Source of the DNA: Odontesthes bonariensis
Lineage: Eukaryota; Chordata; Actinopteri; Atheriniformes; Atherinopsidae
Length of the DNA: 64,000 bases
Direction of reading: 5' to 3'
NCBI RefSeq assembly: GCF_027942865.1
Contig: NC_134525.1
Span: 22,815,657-22,879,656 of the forward strand
The notes beneath the pieces are model-generated. The model worked only from the letters and a program-made list of their open reading frames with translations, was not told the DNA's origin and ran no database searches. Below, one piece after another: positions 32,101-45,668 of this stretch. The stretch's first letter is position 1; every line of letters starts with the position of its first letter. The position numbers and the translations under genes are program-made.

Positions 32101-35100
32101 ATGCAAATCCTCTTCGAAAAACATGTTTTTGGATCAACAACTGAGATTCAAGTTCAAAACAAAGCCCCAGCGCGACTGTGTTTCTTTTTCCTCTTCTTCC
32201 TCCTACAAGTTTGTGAATCTTGATAAAGATCAGGAGGCGGTGCTGCTGTAAACGCATGATTCAGGAAGAGCTTACATCTGCGTATGCGTGTGTCCACTTC
32301 CTGTATGAGGTGTCACAAGGCTTTATGGAGAAATCTATGTGTGTTGCTCTGCAGGCAGATTGTGAATTGTGAAAAACCTGATTCGCTATCAGCTCAATAA
32401 CACGAATGTCTGCTTCTCCTTTTCTGTCTGGCCTCCTAACAAGCCCGTACCTGCTTTCAAGGTTCACTCGTGGCCTCTTTTCGCCTCACTCTCTACCCGA
32501 CTGGAGCGTGCTGCAGGCGCTCTGTTCAATAAACCTGACTTTCGACCTTGTGGTTACAGCTTTAAGCCTTTTGATGTGCAGCAAAGCATCTAATAGCTCA
32601 ACGTACGCAAAGGAGTGGGAGGTGGATCAGTCAGATTGTAGGGCAGAGAGCTGTCCGCTAGACAGAAACGTGTCTCAATGCGCGTAGTTTATTCTTTTCT
32701 CACACAACCACAGAATGCCTCAGAAAAGCTGGATGGAGATGGAAATGTGTGATGATCTTTGCTCGGGGTTGCAGCTAATTGTTTTCTTCTTTGCTAAGAA
32801 TTAGATTGAAAAACATCAAATCTGATTTCCCAGAGGGGCAATTTCACATCTTCCAATTAGTTGTGTGATTCAGTCGGCAGCACAAAGCTGAAACGCATTG
32901 AGTGTAATATCCAGCTCTTACATTTCAAAAAGCTAAGACGTGAAAATTATTGCTCAGAAAGTTTGGGGAAAAAATATTTATACGTATCTCAGGCCTGGAA
33001 CTTGCATCGACTTTCATTATGAGTTATTGGTTTTGTTTACAAAGTGACAGAAAACAATGCAACTGATTTTAATCATGGAGCACAAAATGTCCGTCAGTAT
33101 AAGACAGTCGTGTCACAACTTTGCAGCATCGCTTAAAATATTCAAACTCGATCGACTAAGAGTAATCACACCTTTCGTTAAACCTTTTAGTTTCACAATA
33201 TGTCCCGTTTTGGGTGATGAACTTAATTCTCTTTGGCACGGTGGCACAAATCTCTGGAGGGATGTTTTCGGTTACTATTACTGAAGGCGACATCTTTGAA
33301 CCAGTCATCGTTTTTATTTTGGTCCTCTTTGGAAATTCTGTGTAATTTGAAGTGTGAGAACACGATTCACCATGTTAGCAAGTATTTTGTTTATATATGT
33401 TCACAGGCATCAGGGAATCCACCTGTAACCGTCATCTCCCTGACACCTTCTGCACTTATGCACCTCCATATCATCACACTTCCACCTCCACGCTTTGCCA
33501 TAAGGACGATACCACATGAGGTGTAAAGATTAACAGACAGAAATCAGAGCCTGAGTTTAACACTAAAGGTGTAATTAGATCAGTAAGTGGACACCTGGAT
33601 TGAATTTAATGGAGCATAAATCAGTTGATTCCATCATTAATGTTTCCTGCACAGGTCAAAGCATCAGAGAGATGCAGAAATGTGGTGTTAAAGGTAATAT
33701 TTTAACTGGTAATCAATAGCCAATGCCGTTTATTTTCCTTTTAATTGGAGAAGAACAATGAAATAAGCCCGTCATCGTTTTTAAAATGAGCGCTATTCTA
33801 TTTCTATTCATAGAATAGAAATGTATAAAAACTTTATTCTAACCTATCAAAAGACTTTTTAGCCTGTGAAACCAACGTTACAACTGCCCAACAACATGTT
33901 TTTGTCCCTAACAAAATGAAATCTAAATAAATCTTGCTGATAAATGTCAGCCATCAGTTGATGTTTTCATGTTTGGAGACGGACAGATTTCAGTCAACAA
34001 GCTGTTTGATGCCCTGCTCTGATCTGGTGCTGAAAGCTGCAACAGCAGGTCTGATGACCAACTCTGACACAGTTTTCAATGCACCAACCAGTCTAACGAC
34101 AAGGAAATCAGAGTGAAGGCTAATTGGACGAAAAGGTGTAGAGCATTGCCTGAGTACAGCACCAGGAGCCTGTACCACGGAGCAGAATGGGTTCAGGTTC
34201 AGGTTCAGCTCTGGGTTTTTAGAATCATGAAGCTGGTTCACCTCTTATCACCATGGTGACTGACTCTGGACACCTAAGAGATCAACACGGGTAAAAGCAC
34301 CGCCTTCTAACCAATCACTGCTCTTGGAGAACTGAAAAATCAAATAGACTTTGGAATTAAAAGTGAAAGACTGAATATTCTGTTTGACTTTGACTCAGAA
34401 GCATCTTTTTTAGAGACAAAGCGATTGTTTCTGTATCCTAAAATAGGGATTGAGTCCTCTAAAGCGTGTTCCTGCTGACTTTTAAAGATTTGGAACCAAC
34501 ATTTATGACTTTATGAATCAAAATGATCATTTAAATAAAAACGATTTCATTACATTGAGTGTTCAATACATTCAATTACTTAATATTCAGGTCCACATGC
34601 ATCTTATAAAGTGTTATAAGATTAGTTGAAAATATTAGACAACTAAACACCCTTTTGTTCAGCATTTTAGTGCCTGGATGACAGAAAATAACAGCCAGTG
34701 TTGAATCTGACACAGCTCCTCTGTATCACATACATTTAATAAAAAATACACAATTGTATATCAGTCAGATGTTTTTTTAACAGGGCAGTGATATTGATTA
34801 GCTTATTAATTGCATTGTCGGATGCTGGAATTCTTTTGTCTTTTTCCTTTTTTGTCTTCCTTCTGTCCTGTTTTGACTGCTGCAGCTTCTGCTTTTCAGT
34901 CTGATTGATCGGTCAGCTGATGCCAACTCCACCTCATAAACAGAGTCCCTCCCAGATTGACTCACCGAGTTGACAACTGGTGTTGCACATCTAAATTGTC
35001 GGGGTTTATTGAACCAGACCACCTAAAGATACCCTGGATATATTGAACCTTTTTCAGGATACAGGCCCCCTGATGAGACAACAACGACACTCGGGATGAT

Positions 35101-38100
35101 TTATCTTTTAAAAATCTTTTATTTAACCCATATTTATCAAGGTTAGTGCCATGATCTCTTTTTCAAGGGAGACCTGGGCCAAAATGGCAACTTAAGAAGT
35201 GACAGTACAACAATAAACAAGGACATAAAAGCATAAAACATTCAAAATAATCGTTAAGATTTACATAACTTGAAATCTAGAGACAGCTACATGTACCAAC
35301 TGGTGCATTACTCAATGTGCTAATGTGACTTTTAATATTAGACATTGGGACCAACACTTTCAGTTTCAGAACATCCTGCAGGCTGTTCCAAGTGGCGGAG
35401 CGGAGCACTTTTTCCCAAACTCAGTCCGTGCACGGCGGACAAACAATAAAACCGGATCCTGTGATCTCAGACTGTAACTATAACCGGCTCGCTGACCAAT
35501 CAAGATGCAAATATAGGACCGTAATTTACCCGGAATGACTTTATAAATGAACAGGCACCAGTTCTGACGGAGCCACCCAGACCTTGTAAAAAGGGTGCAG
35601 TGATGAGGGAGGGCTTTGCAGTCTGTTATCGACCTCAGAGCACTGTGATGCACCGTATCTAACGTATACACATGGTGAGCAGGTGCATTCATATACAGTT
35701 GGTCACCATAATCAAGAAGTGGTGAAAATGGGCTTGAGATCAGTCTCCTTCTGGCCTGCATAGAAAAGCAGGATAATAATAAATATATTTAGGACTCTTT
35801 CCAACTACAATTAAGCTAAAACTTGGTGAGGTCAGATATTATTATAGTTTCTGTTGCTGGATTTGTTGCTAAAGATTCATGATATCACAGTCTGGTTGAG
35901 CGTGACCGCTTTGGTCACATGATGCATACATTAGAGCCGTGGTTCAATAAACCAACACGGCTGTATTTCCTGACAAATGCATGCCCGGCTTGTATATGAA
36001 ATGCATTTTTCTTATGCACCAAAAATACTTGTATTTCCTGATCTTTTATTACACATGTCTGGTTAAAGTTAGCTAACCAATGCCACATTTATGGAAAATG
36101 TGTCCATCCATCCATTTTCTATACACGTTTAATCCAATTTAGGGCCTCGGGGGGGCTGGAGCCTATCCCAGCTGTCATTTGGCGAGAGGCAGGGTACATC
36201 CTGGACAGGTCGCCAGTCCATCACAGGTTGGAAAATATATATCTATGTTCAAAAAAATGTTAAGAATTGTATCAAACTGTATCAAACAGAGGTAAAACAC
36301 TCTTTTAAAAAAAAAAGTACTGTATCTGAATCGTATCGTAGCAATGTATCCAGATACGTTTTGATTGGTTTCATAAAGAGGAAATAATCACCCCCGATGT
36401 GTTGTTCCAGTGATTTTTGTTTCTCTTCCCCTGTTGTTTCAGTGAGTTTCTACATCACTAAAGGATCCGCTTGATAGTTTTTTAAACTAAATGCTCCACT
36501 GGCTCACATAGTACTAATAACGATGATACAATATTGAGATTTCCTCAGTTTAATATCCTGTTTGACAGAGCGAACGTGAAAACCTCTCATCGGAGAAATT
36601 GAAATTGGAGCTGCTTCTGCTTTAAAAATGACAGGAATGATTAATAGATTATTTAAGTTCAGCCCTTCAGTTGCTGCTCAGTTGAACTCTGTAGAAAAAT
36701 AAACTGGCTGATCAATCCAGGGCTACAGTGAATTATAAAGTAATAAAAAAACTTAGCCAACAAAATGTTACAAAGAAAATCAGCTGTTTAAATCACATTC
36801 TTGCATTTTAAGAACCAAATCTCTTTCTGTGATCAAGGAAATCATGAAAAAAAAGGCTTTTCAGTCAGTCAGACCTCCTCTGAAACGTGTTTTATTTAAT
36901 TAGTGGTTTATTAAAAATAACGGGTATAAACAGTCTGTACATTTTAACACATTTTTAAAGCAAAGCCTCAGTATCTTAAATTTTAAGTGTCTGAATTTGG
37001 AACTCATTCTTGTAAGATTGTCCTGTCTTATTTTACTACGAGGTTGTTTTTTTTGTTGTTGTTTTTTTTAAAGCCAGCACAAACACCACACCGCTTAAAG
37101 TAAAAACACCGGGTATTTGAAATTCACCATCTCTGGATTAAAAACCACAGATGGACGCTGATTCATTGAAAGTGGAATAAGAAGAGCCCACACAGCAGCA
37201 TCACTTCCCTTTCCCTGGGATGCACTGTGTTCGTTCAGTTTCACATGTTGAGATTTTTCTAGAATGACCACCAGCAATGGTCATTCCGGTTTAGTTTGAG
37301 TCGCTGATCCATCAGAAGTGTTCAGAAGTTCCCACTGAGTGCGTACTCTTGCAGAATTGGAAAACAAAGCTTGGGCTTAAGGGAAAAATCTTTAAGCAGA
37401 ACATCCCGTTTGCACGTGCTGGCTTTTAAAAATGTGGTACAAACACACCCGTTAGACTCTTTCAAACCAAACTGCTCTGAAGGGTTTGGGATTCCTCCAT
37501 GAGAGCCACATACCTTCAATGGTCCGTGGCTCCCATAACGACCATAATGATAGTCCGAGGGCCTCGGTTCGTTTGGGCGGGGGAATGCCGAATAATTTGG
37601 CTTGGTCTACTTTCACACTGTACTTTTGATCGTGGACCAAACCGCCTGGACAACGGTATTACTCCAAACAGGCACTGACCAGAAAAGGTCGATTGGCTTG
37701 GACAAAATTTTAAAAACAAAAATCCATCCCCTTCAGCAGGCTTGTTCACAACAAAAACTCTCTCTGTTTGCATTTCCCACTGGAGAGGAATCGTACCAGG
37801 TTTCACCTGCAAGCACATCAAAACGCTCGGCCTGTTTTCAGGCCGAGCGTTTTAGTTAGTTTGGTTGAGCTTTCACACCTGCCCAAACGAAGCGGGCTAT
37901 CCTAGGAAACAAACCTTTAAGTTACAGCCGGCCCGCAGGTGGCGGACGAGTAAAGATCACGTTATCATTCCTCTGTCACGTAACTCCAACCAAAGCAGTA
38001 CAACGTGGCATTCAGTTGATGTTTTCTGGTGTTGCTGTGTTGTGGCTGACATCGAACCAGTTAAACCAGAGTTGGGTGCCCTCATGCTCTAAAAGCACCT

Positions 38101-40474
38101 GCTGAATTACAGACTCCAAAAACTGAGAACTATGAAGCCCAATCAGCTGTCGTTCTTGCAAAACAGAAGGTTCCTGCAGTCTGAGCACACCGAGGAAGGC
38201 CTGGACTCCACCGTGTCGTGATGCTCTGACGTTGGTTTCTTTGGACCGCGGTTTTCTTTGAGGGTTGGAAGACAAAAGGATTTTTGTGTTCCTCAGCTGC
38301 ACAATGGATCAACAAACCCTGTCGGTGTATTCCTCTGTTTTGTTAAATTACTCTTTACGCAGCTAATAGTTTATCAGTTTTCTGTAATGGTGACGTAAAG
38401 CTGTGTTACATCGGTTATCGAAACTACAAAAACAGTCTAAAAGTTGTCAAGAAACGTCTACAGAGGCAGATAAAATAATAAAACCTGTAGCATGCACCTG
38501 TGATAAGATCTATGCGTCCCTCCCTGAGCTGCAGCATGATTCAAATGCTCGTAATGTCCCTCAAGATCAAAGGTCCACACATCTACTTTGAAATCAAAGA
38601 ATACGTTCCTTTAAACTCCCGAACCGGCCCGGAATTGATCACATTTCTGTACAGTCATGAGTATACTAAAAGTGCAAGCTGCTAATATTTAATTCTGCAA
38701 ACTTTTGTGGACAAATCTAGGATTTATAAAGACTTTTAACCCAAAGATCAGGCTGTGAAGCGTTTTGCCCTCTCTGTCGCCCGTTTTCCTGCATCTTTCC
38801 CCCTCATAATCCATCCCTGTCTCTGCCTGCTGCCCTTCCATGCCTCCTCTTTCACCCTGTCCATCGTCTGTCCATCTTCCACCCCGCTGGGCAGATGACA
38901 GGCTTTTTCCAAGGTTGCGTTTTGCAGCAAAGTAAATAATCACCTTAATTGCTTCTATTGCTGTTATTGTTTTTGTCCCGCTGTAGTATCGGTGCTACCA
39001 GTGTCTGAATCACAGCTGTTGTTGCAGCAGGGAAGCAGACAGGCTGCTAATCTGTCTTACGTAATGCAAATTCATGCCTGCTTTTGTTTTTCGGCCGAGC
39101 AGATGAGGTGGAAGCAACCTGAGTTTGGAAGCCCTGCAAATAAATCTCATACTGGGACGGGGGGCTTCATTTAGCTATTTAATATTCTAAGTGCAATTCC
39201 AGTCTAATGTGCAACACAGCCCTGTCTGCCTCCTCCATTCTACCCCCTTCTTTTTTTATCTATGTATTATTTTCTGATTTGAACGTGTTCTGTCCCGGTC
39301 TCTCATCTGTTTGTCTTCTTATGCCACTTTTGTTTAGTCGTATCAATGCAGTTTCGTTGCACGTATGCGTCTGTACAAAGACAGTATAGACCGTCTTATT
39401 TTATCTTCAGTTATTTATAGCTTGTTTCAATTGAACTCTGCTTTGAATTCTCAGCAGGAGATGAGCAGAGGTTATTAAATATGCCGACTCATTCACCTCA
39501 AAATGAAAACGACTGCACTGTCATTTAATCAGCAGGGACGTTTACTGTTCAGCATGAAGAATGCAGCGATTCTGGCACGTCTCAAGCATCTGTACAAACG
39601 GTTGTAGCGTCTTACGGATGCCACAGTTTGCTTCTACAAGCGGTTTATGGAGTCTTTTTTTTAATGGTTTATTAACCTGCTGACTGGCCAGTTCAAAACA
39701 TGACTCACAATGAAACTGTGCTTAAAACAAACTCCCAGAAAGCCTCAGATCAGCTGAAACTCAGTGCATTTAAGTCCAGGTTGAAGACACACCTATTTTC
39801 AGCTACATTTGAATAAAGCTCCAAATCTGAAGCTTGAGTTTCAAAACTTAATCATATTTTAACTACTAATTTTATCGATTGTTCTTATTTCTATCTTTTT
39901 TGTTTAAATTTTAAATCATGCTTTTTATTTCTACCGTTTTAATGTCTCTGTAAAGCACTTTGAGTCGCCTTGATGTTGAACTGGGTTATACAAATAAACT
40001 TGCCTTAAAAGACGGATCGGAGCCAACTGTCAGTGGATAAAATGCAGAGGAGTGAAATTATTTGAGGATAAAATTCCCAGTTTCGGGTTTGGTTTTGTGA
40101 GCTGAAACAATCAAATATAGAGTTAATCAAACTAAGTAATGGTAATTCATTCATGCATAGATCGTACATATTTAGAATATGAACCAATAGAAACAATAAA
40201 ACAAAAATAAAGATTGGTGGCAATAATAGATGTCCCTGAAATTATGTTAGCTGTTGTTCCAGAACAATGAGAGTATATTAAAGATGTCTTCTTATAAACT
40301 GTAGAGATCTGTGACGGCGTACAATTTAGGGTAACGTTAGCCGTCACCAGTTTTTAACGCAGGCTGTTTTTCATGTGAACATGTTTCAGAGTGAAGCGCC
40401 TGCCAGGATCACACTGGGAACAGACGCTAATTATCATGTCACCCCTGTGTATCGGCTGTGTGTTAACGCAGGAC

Positions 40475-40516
<42 letters not shown>

Positions 40517-43500
40517 TTACAGGATGCACATCAGGATCCCGAGGACTTGCTTGGCGAGGACGACTCGATGTCTGCCTGCACTGTAAGTCCCCCTCCCGTC
40601 CTGCTCTTTCTGCTCACATCAAAGTCAGAGGAAGATCCAGACTGCGTTTGGAGGTTTCTGTTAGTCCTGCCTGACATTTAGCGGCTCCAGCTGTAAACGC
40701 AGCGCACGCTCTGTTTTTAATGACAACACCCTGAGTCTGACGGGCTCTCTGTTGTCGATTAAACAGCTTTTCTGCTCGTTTGACACACATGTGGCCTTGA
40801 GCGTGAGTTTCAGTTACATTCACACAAAACCGAGTCTTGTCTTTAGATGATTTATCCACCGTTTGAGAAATCTGACGCCTACTCCTGTTGGATAATTGCT
40901 GGTATGAAAGTGAAGCACAGTGTTGCTCACTACTGAAGTCAGGATTCATCTCAAGAGGAAAAAATCCTCTTATCCTCATCATTATCTAGAATTATTTTGG
41001 ATTAGTTATTGGCTCCTTAGGTAATAAATTCTTCTTTTTCCGTAGCTCAAACCATGTGGTCATGAATGGAAATGAATGGATAGTGGGGCAGGCTTTCCAG
41101 CTCAGTAAAGACCCTGCTTGATCCGTTTAGCACAGGATTTGAATGTGATCTAACTCCAGGTTTAGCAGCTGGTTGCTGTTGACCTCGTGGTTCATGCTGC
41201 GTCTTGACTCGAAAGGTCACAAACTCATGTTTTAGAGCTGCTGGATTATCGAGTACCAGCAGCCTGTTTCCACTTGAATAAAAGATAACCTAACTTTGAT
41301 ATTTCTGTGAGGATATTTCTAGTTGCCTGCTCTGCGTTAGTGTGTGTGCGTTAGTGTGTGTGTGTGTGTGTTGGCGGCAGGCGGGGCAGCTGCACGCATC
41401 GATTTTTAAATGCAGAGGAGATGGTTTATAGATCTGCTGTCGGAGAAGAGCTGAGCACTCGTTAGCTGACTCTCTCGAGTCTGGTCCGCACAAACATGAA
41501 GCAAGATGTGACGTTATGAACATCACATCCTGTGTGTGTGAGGATGAATACATTACAAAGCTGTTAATGAGTGAGTTCTACCGTTCCACTGGTCCTGCTC
41601 AGTGTGCAGCCTGTGAGTGTGTGTTTGAGTGTGTGTTGTGGGTTAGATTGAGGTAAAGAGGCAGCATTCTCTCTTCGCTAGTTGCTCAAAATCTCAGTGG
41701 TTTCTGACTCACATGTGAAAACACAGACAGCTCTTAGGACAAAATAAGACATTGAACAAATATCTGAAGCTTTTATTGATATTGTATTATGATTCTATAT
41801 CTTCCTGAATGAGATCTGACTCACTGATGCCTGTTTTATCACATAAAAATGCAGTTTCTGCAGCCAGAAAGGTGTAAATGTGCTAAATCAGTGTATTTGT
41901 TGAGTTGTGTTTTGGTATCACTGCTGTAGGACTCTCCATCACACTTTCTGCTGCAGAGTGAAAGCTGACTAAACAGTTAAAACCATTGTGAAGCAGCTGA
42001 CACCATAAAAATGGCCGACAACACCAGAGCTGTGAATCTTTGCTGCCCTCATGATGCGATTAGATTACAGTTTTATCTGTTAACAGTTCAACACATCCAA
42101 CGAGGCATCTCTGTGTCTTTCATCCTCAAATTGGTGAGTTAGGCACTTTGTTATTAGCCGCCTGTCACAAAGACGCATCATTTGTTCCTATTTCATTAGT
42201 TTCATCTATGAAAAACACCAAAGATAACACAGTTCGATAGACAGAAAATAGTATTTCTGCAGCAACAAGGTGATTCCCAAAGAGCTATTAGCTGAAAACT
42301 TGGCATATCTCAGCATGGTGTGCAGTGTGTCCTTAAAACATTTGAGGAAACTGGACAAGTGGAGGACAAAAGATAAAGTGTCAGGCCTAAAGAACTATCT
42401 ACAGCAGATGAACAGGATCTGAGAGTGATGTCCTTAAGAAAGAGGAAAAAATCCAGCAAAGACCTGACACAGGAGCTGAGAGATGCATCTGGACCTTCAG
42501 CTGATCCATCTGCTGTTGGCCCAAGCCTCATCAGAAATGGGCTCCACGGAAGGGTGGCTGTCAAGAAGCCGTTCTTAAGGAAGGGAAACAGGGAGAAAAG
42601 GTTGAGCTGTGCCAAATGACACAAGAAGTGGGCTGAAAATCAGTGGCAGCAGGTCTGATGGAGGGATGAATCCTCCCCAGAGCCCGGACCTTAACATTAC
42701 TGAAGCAGGGTGGGATCATGTTGGCAGAGAACGGAACAAAAGGCAGCCAACATCCAAAGAAGAGCTTTGTACTGACTCTCAAACGCGCTGTTGCGTTTGA
42801 GTGTAGCACTCATTTACACACACTTACTCACTCATAATAAGTCCGGAACACAAACACCAGCATCTCAGCGCTGTTGCGTTCAAGTGTGCTGCTGCTTGAC
42901 TCGATAGCTCACTCACAGCACTCATCATCACATTATGACTGCAAGATCACATTCACTTGACATACTGTTCTTACTACTCACTGTTGAATCAGCAGCACTC
43001 GCACTCACAAACCCACCCGGAGAGGCCCCCAGTGAGGCAGAAAATGGTTTCCAGACAGCGTGAGGAACACCGCTGCCCTCTGAGGGACCGTCTAACATCT
43101 GCTGCCATCTGCCGCAGCACAGCTGTGTGTGTTTCAGTGTGTATATCTTGTCTTGTAGGGGTGAGGTCACTTATTCGCCGTGGATGAGACCGCCTCTGAG
43201 CACGGTTTCGAAACAATGCTCCCACAAACGCACACGCCAGCGTTCTTGTTTTTTTAGCATGCGTTTTGGTTCTGGTTTGTGGCAGCTGTAGATGGTTTAA
43301 TCTACTTTATTTTGTTTTACAACTGTGCCTGCTCTTAGTGAGTTTTATGACTGCGGTTTGAGAGTCGATCACAAACAGCAGTGTTTTAATTATGATCTCA
43401 ACCGGCTGGTGAAATAACCACTAAATTAACTAAAAACACGCATTTAACGAATATACGAATATATCGCCAGTTCTTGGTGCCATATGAATGTAAAACTGTT

Positions 43501-44583
43501 TAGAGCCGTAATATTTGATCATTTGTAGGATTTTATTGGAAAACTCAAATGACGATAGCCCCAATACAACAGATTTTTGGTTTAAAGATGGACACCGGAG
43601 TTCAGTTAAAGGAGCTTCGAACCTGACCTTCTTTCATCCAACCTGTTGACTGAACGACAGCCAAGTTTTTTTTTTAAGGTTGTACAAGTAAGTGTTGAGT
43701 TTTTCCTGTCAGGTGTAATGTTCTGTGAAGGAGGGAGCATGTATTATGTAGCCTGACTGTCATGCACAACAGGAAAAGTCCCTGTTTGGCAGTTTGAAGT
43801 TTAAAATGTCATCAAATATTGCTCCCGTTCTTTAAGCTGAGCTACAGATAAATGTGTTTGAGTCTCCTCTTTGACTTCAGCTCAGAGTTTGTGCAGCAGC
43901 AGGCTGAGATAAGCATCTGGAGGAGGCGTTGGTAGATTTCTCTGGTCGGCTTCAGGGATCCGACACCAAAGAAATCAAAAGGAAAAGATAAAACATTCCG
44001 AATCAGACAAGCCGAGCTCTAATCTCTGTTGATTCATCTGATGGGCACAGGTTTAGCATATAATATTTGGAAGTTGGAAGCAGTCTTTTTGGAGCTGAAG
44101 CCAGTTTGGGCTCTGGACCAGCACCACAAAGGTGATCCGATATTAAATACCTGCATTAGCACCGTCATAGACACCATCCGAACAGTTCTGCTGGGAAGCA
44201 AATCATACACAGAGTTTGAATAATCTCACAATTCATTCACATTAAAGTCAAGGGTGTCAACACACACACACACACACACACTGCAGCTGCAAACACAACG
44301 TAATGAAGTCTGACACGACACGTGCAACCTCATTTCGTCTGTCATCCGATTTTTCCTGATGGATTATAAAAAGGTGGCTAAATGATTCATTATTACCCCC
44401 AAAACAAGGCCATTACTCCAAATGTATAAACATAAAATGAATTTTCTGATTACAAAAGTCATTTTTTAGGTTCCATAAATCATTTTCTGCGTGTGTGTGT
44501 TGGCTGTGTACAAAGCGCTCGCTGGCAGATGGTGTTTAATCTTCTCTGGCCATCTGGACTGACTTTCTCTGGCGTCTTAAACG

Positions 44584-44632
<49 letters not shown>

Positions 44633-45626
44633 TTGCACACAAACGCATGGTACTCTGCTACCTTATTTGGCTCACTCAGGTGTGTGTTGGTGTGTGTGTG
44701 TGTGTGTGAGGGATCAGATAGAGGAGACATTCCTTGGAACAACTCGTTAAACCGCCACAACCTCTAAACCTGGAACAAAAAGCAGCAGACTCTGTTTTTG
44801 TGTCTTTTTATGTATTTGCTTTAAAACATTTTGTTGTTTTAATGTTTGCTGGTTGTTTGTTTGCATCTGCGGTCAATCTTTTGTGTGTGCGTGTGTGTGT
44901 ATGTGCGCACATGCCATAACACCTAATGGAAACCTCCGCCCCACCCACGCTGGCCAAAGTGAATATTGATGGATTCAGAGACAGGGAGAGAAAGAGGAAA
45001 TATTGATTGATAGGAAGAGGCACAAAGCGGGGGAGGGGAAATGTGTGTGTGTGTGTGTGTATTAGGGTAAAAAGGCAGATAATAAGCGAACAAAAGGAAA
45101 AGGAGGACATTTTGTTTTTGTTGGGATCAGTCGGTGCATTCATTTGTGGTCACACGGAGGGTTACTATGTGTGGGCGTGTGTGAGTGTGTGTGCATGACT
45201 TTGTTTTGTGAACAAGGCATTGTGGGTATGTGCCATTGTGAGGTCATGGGGTGATGATGTAATCTGTGTGACCCGGCGCCACTTTTCCTGAATGTTCTCT
45301 GCAGGAACAGACCAATCACAAAGCAACCGCACACGCAGAAGCCGTTGGCTGTGTTGTGCTCGTGAGGACCAAAATGGATGTCCTCGTGACCTCTGACCTT
45401 TCCCAGTGTCTAAAGGAAACCAACTAATTTTATTTAAACCGTTTATTCCGCCTTTTTAATTTTGGATTTGGATTCATTTTGGTCTCATTTGAAGTTTTTC
45501 AGTGTGCTGGCAAACTTTTTTTAATTTCAAATTATTTATATATAAGGTCATTCAAAAATGTCTTCTTTGCCTTCCTTCCCTATAAAACTTATTTTTTGCT
45601 TTCTGAAGATCCAAAGATATGCAATA

Positions 45627-45668
<42 letters not shown>

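Noticed and set aside
40375..40674. 99-codon frame through the (TG)n at exon 2
   Set aside because: It reads Cys-Val repeats from the microsatellite in the wrong frame for exon 2.
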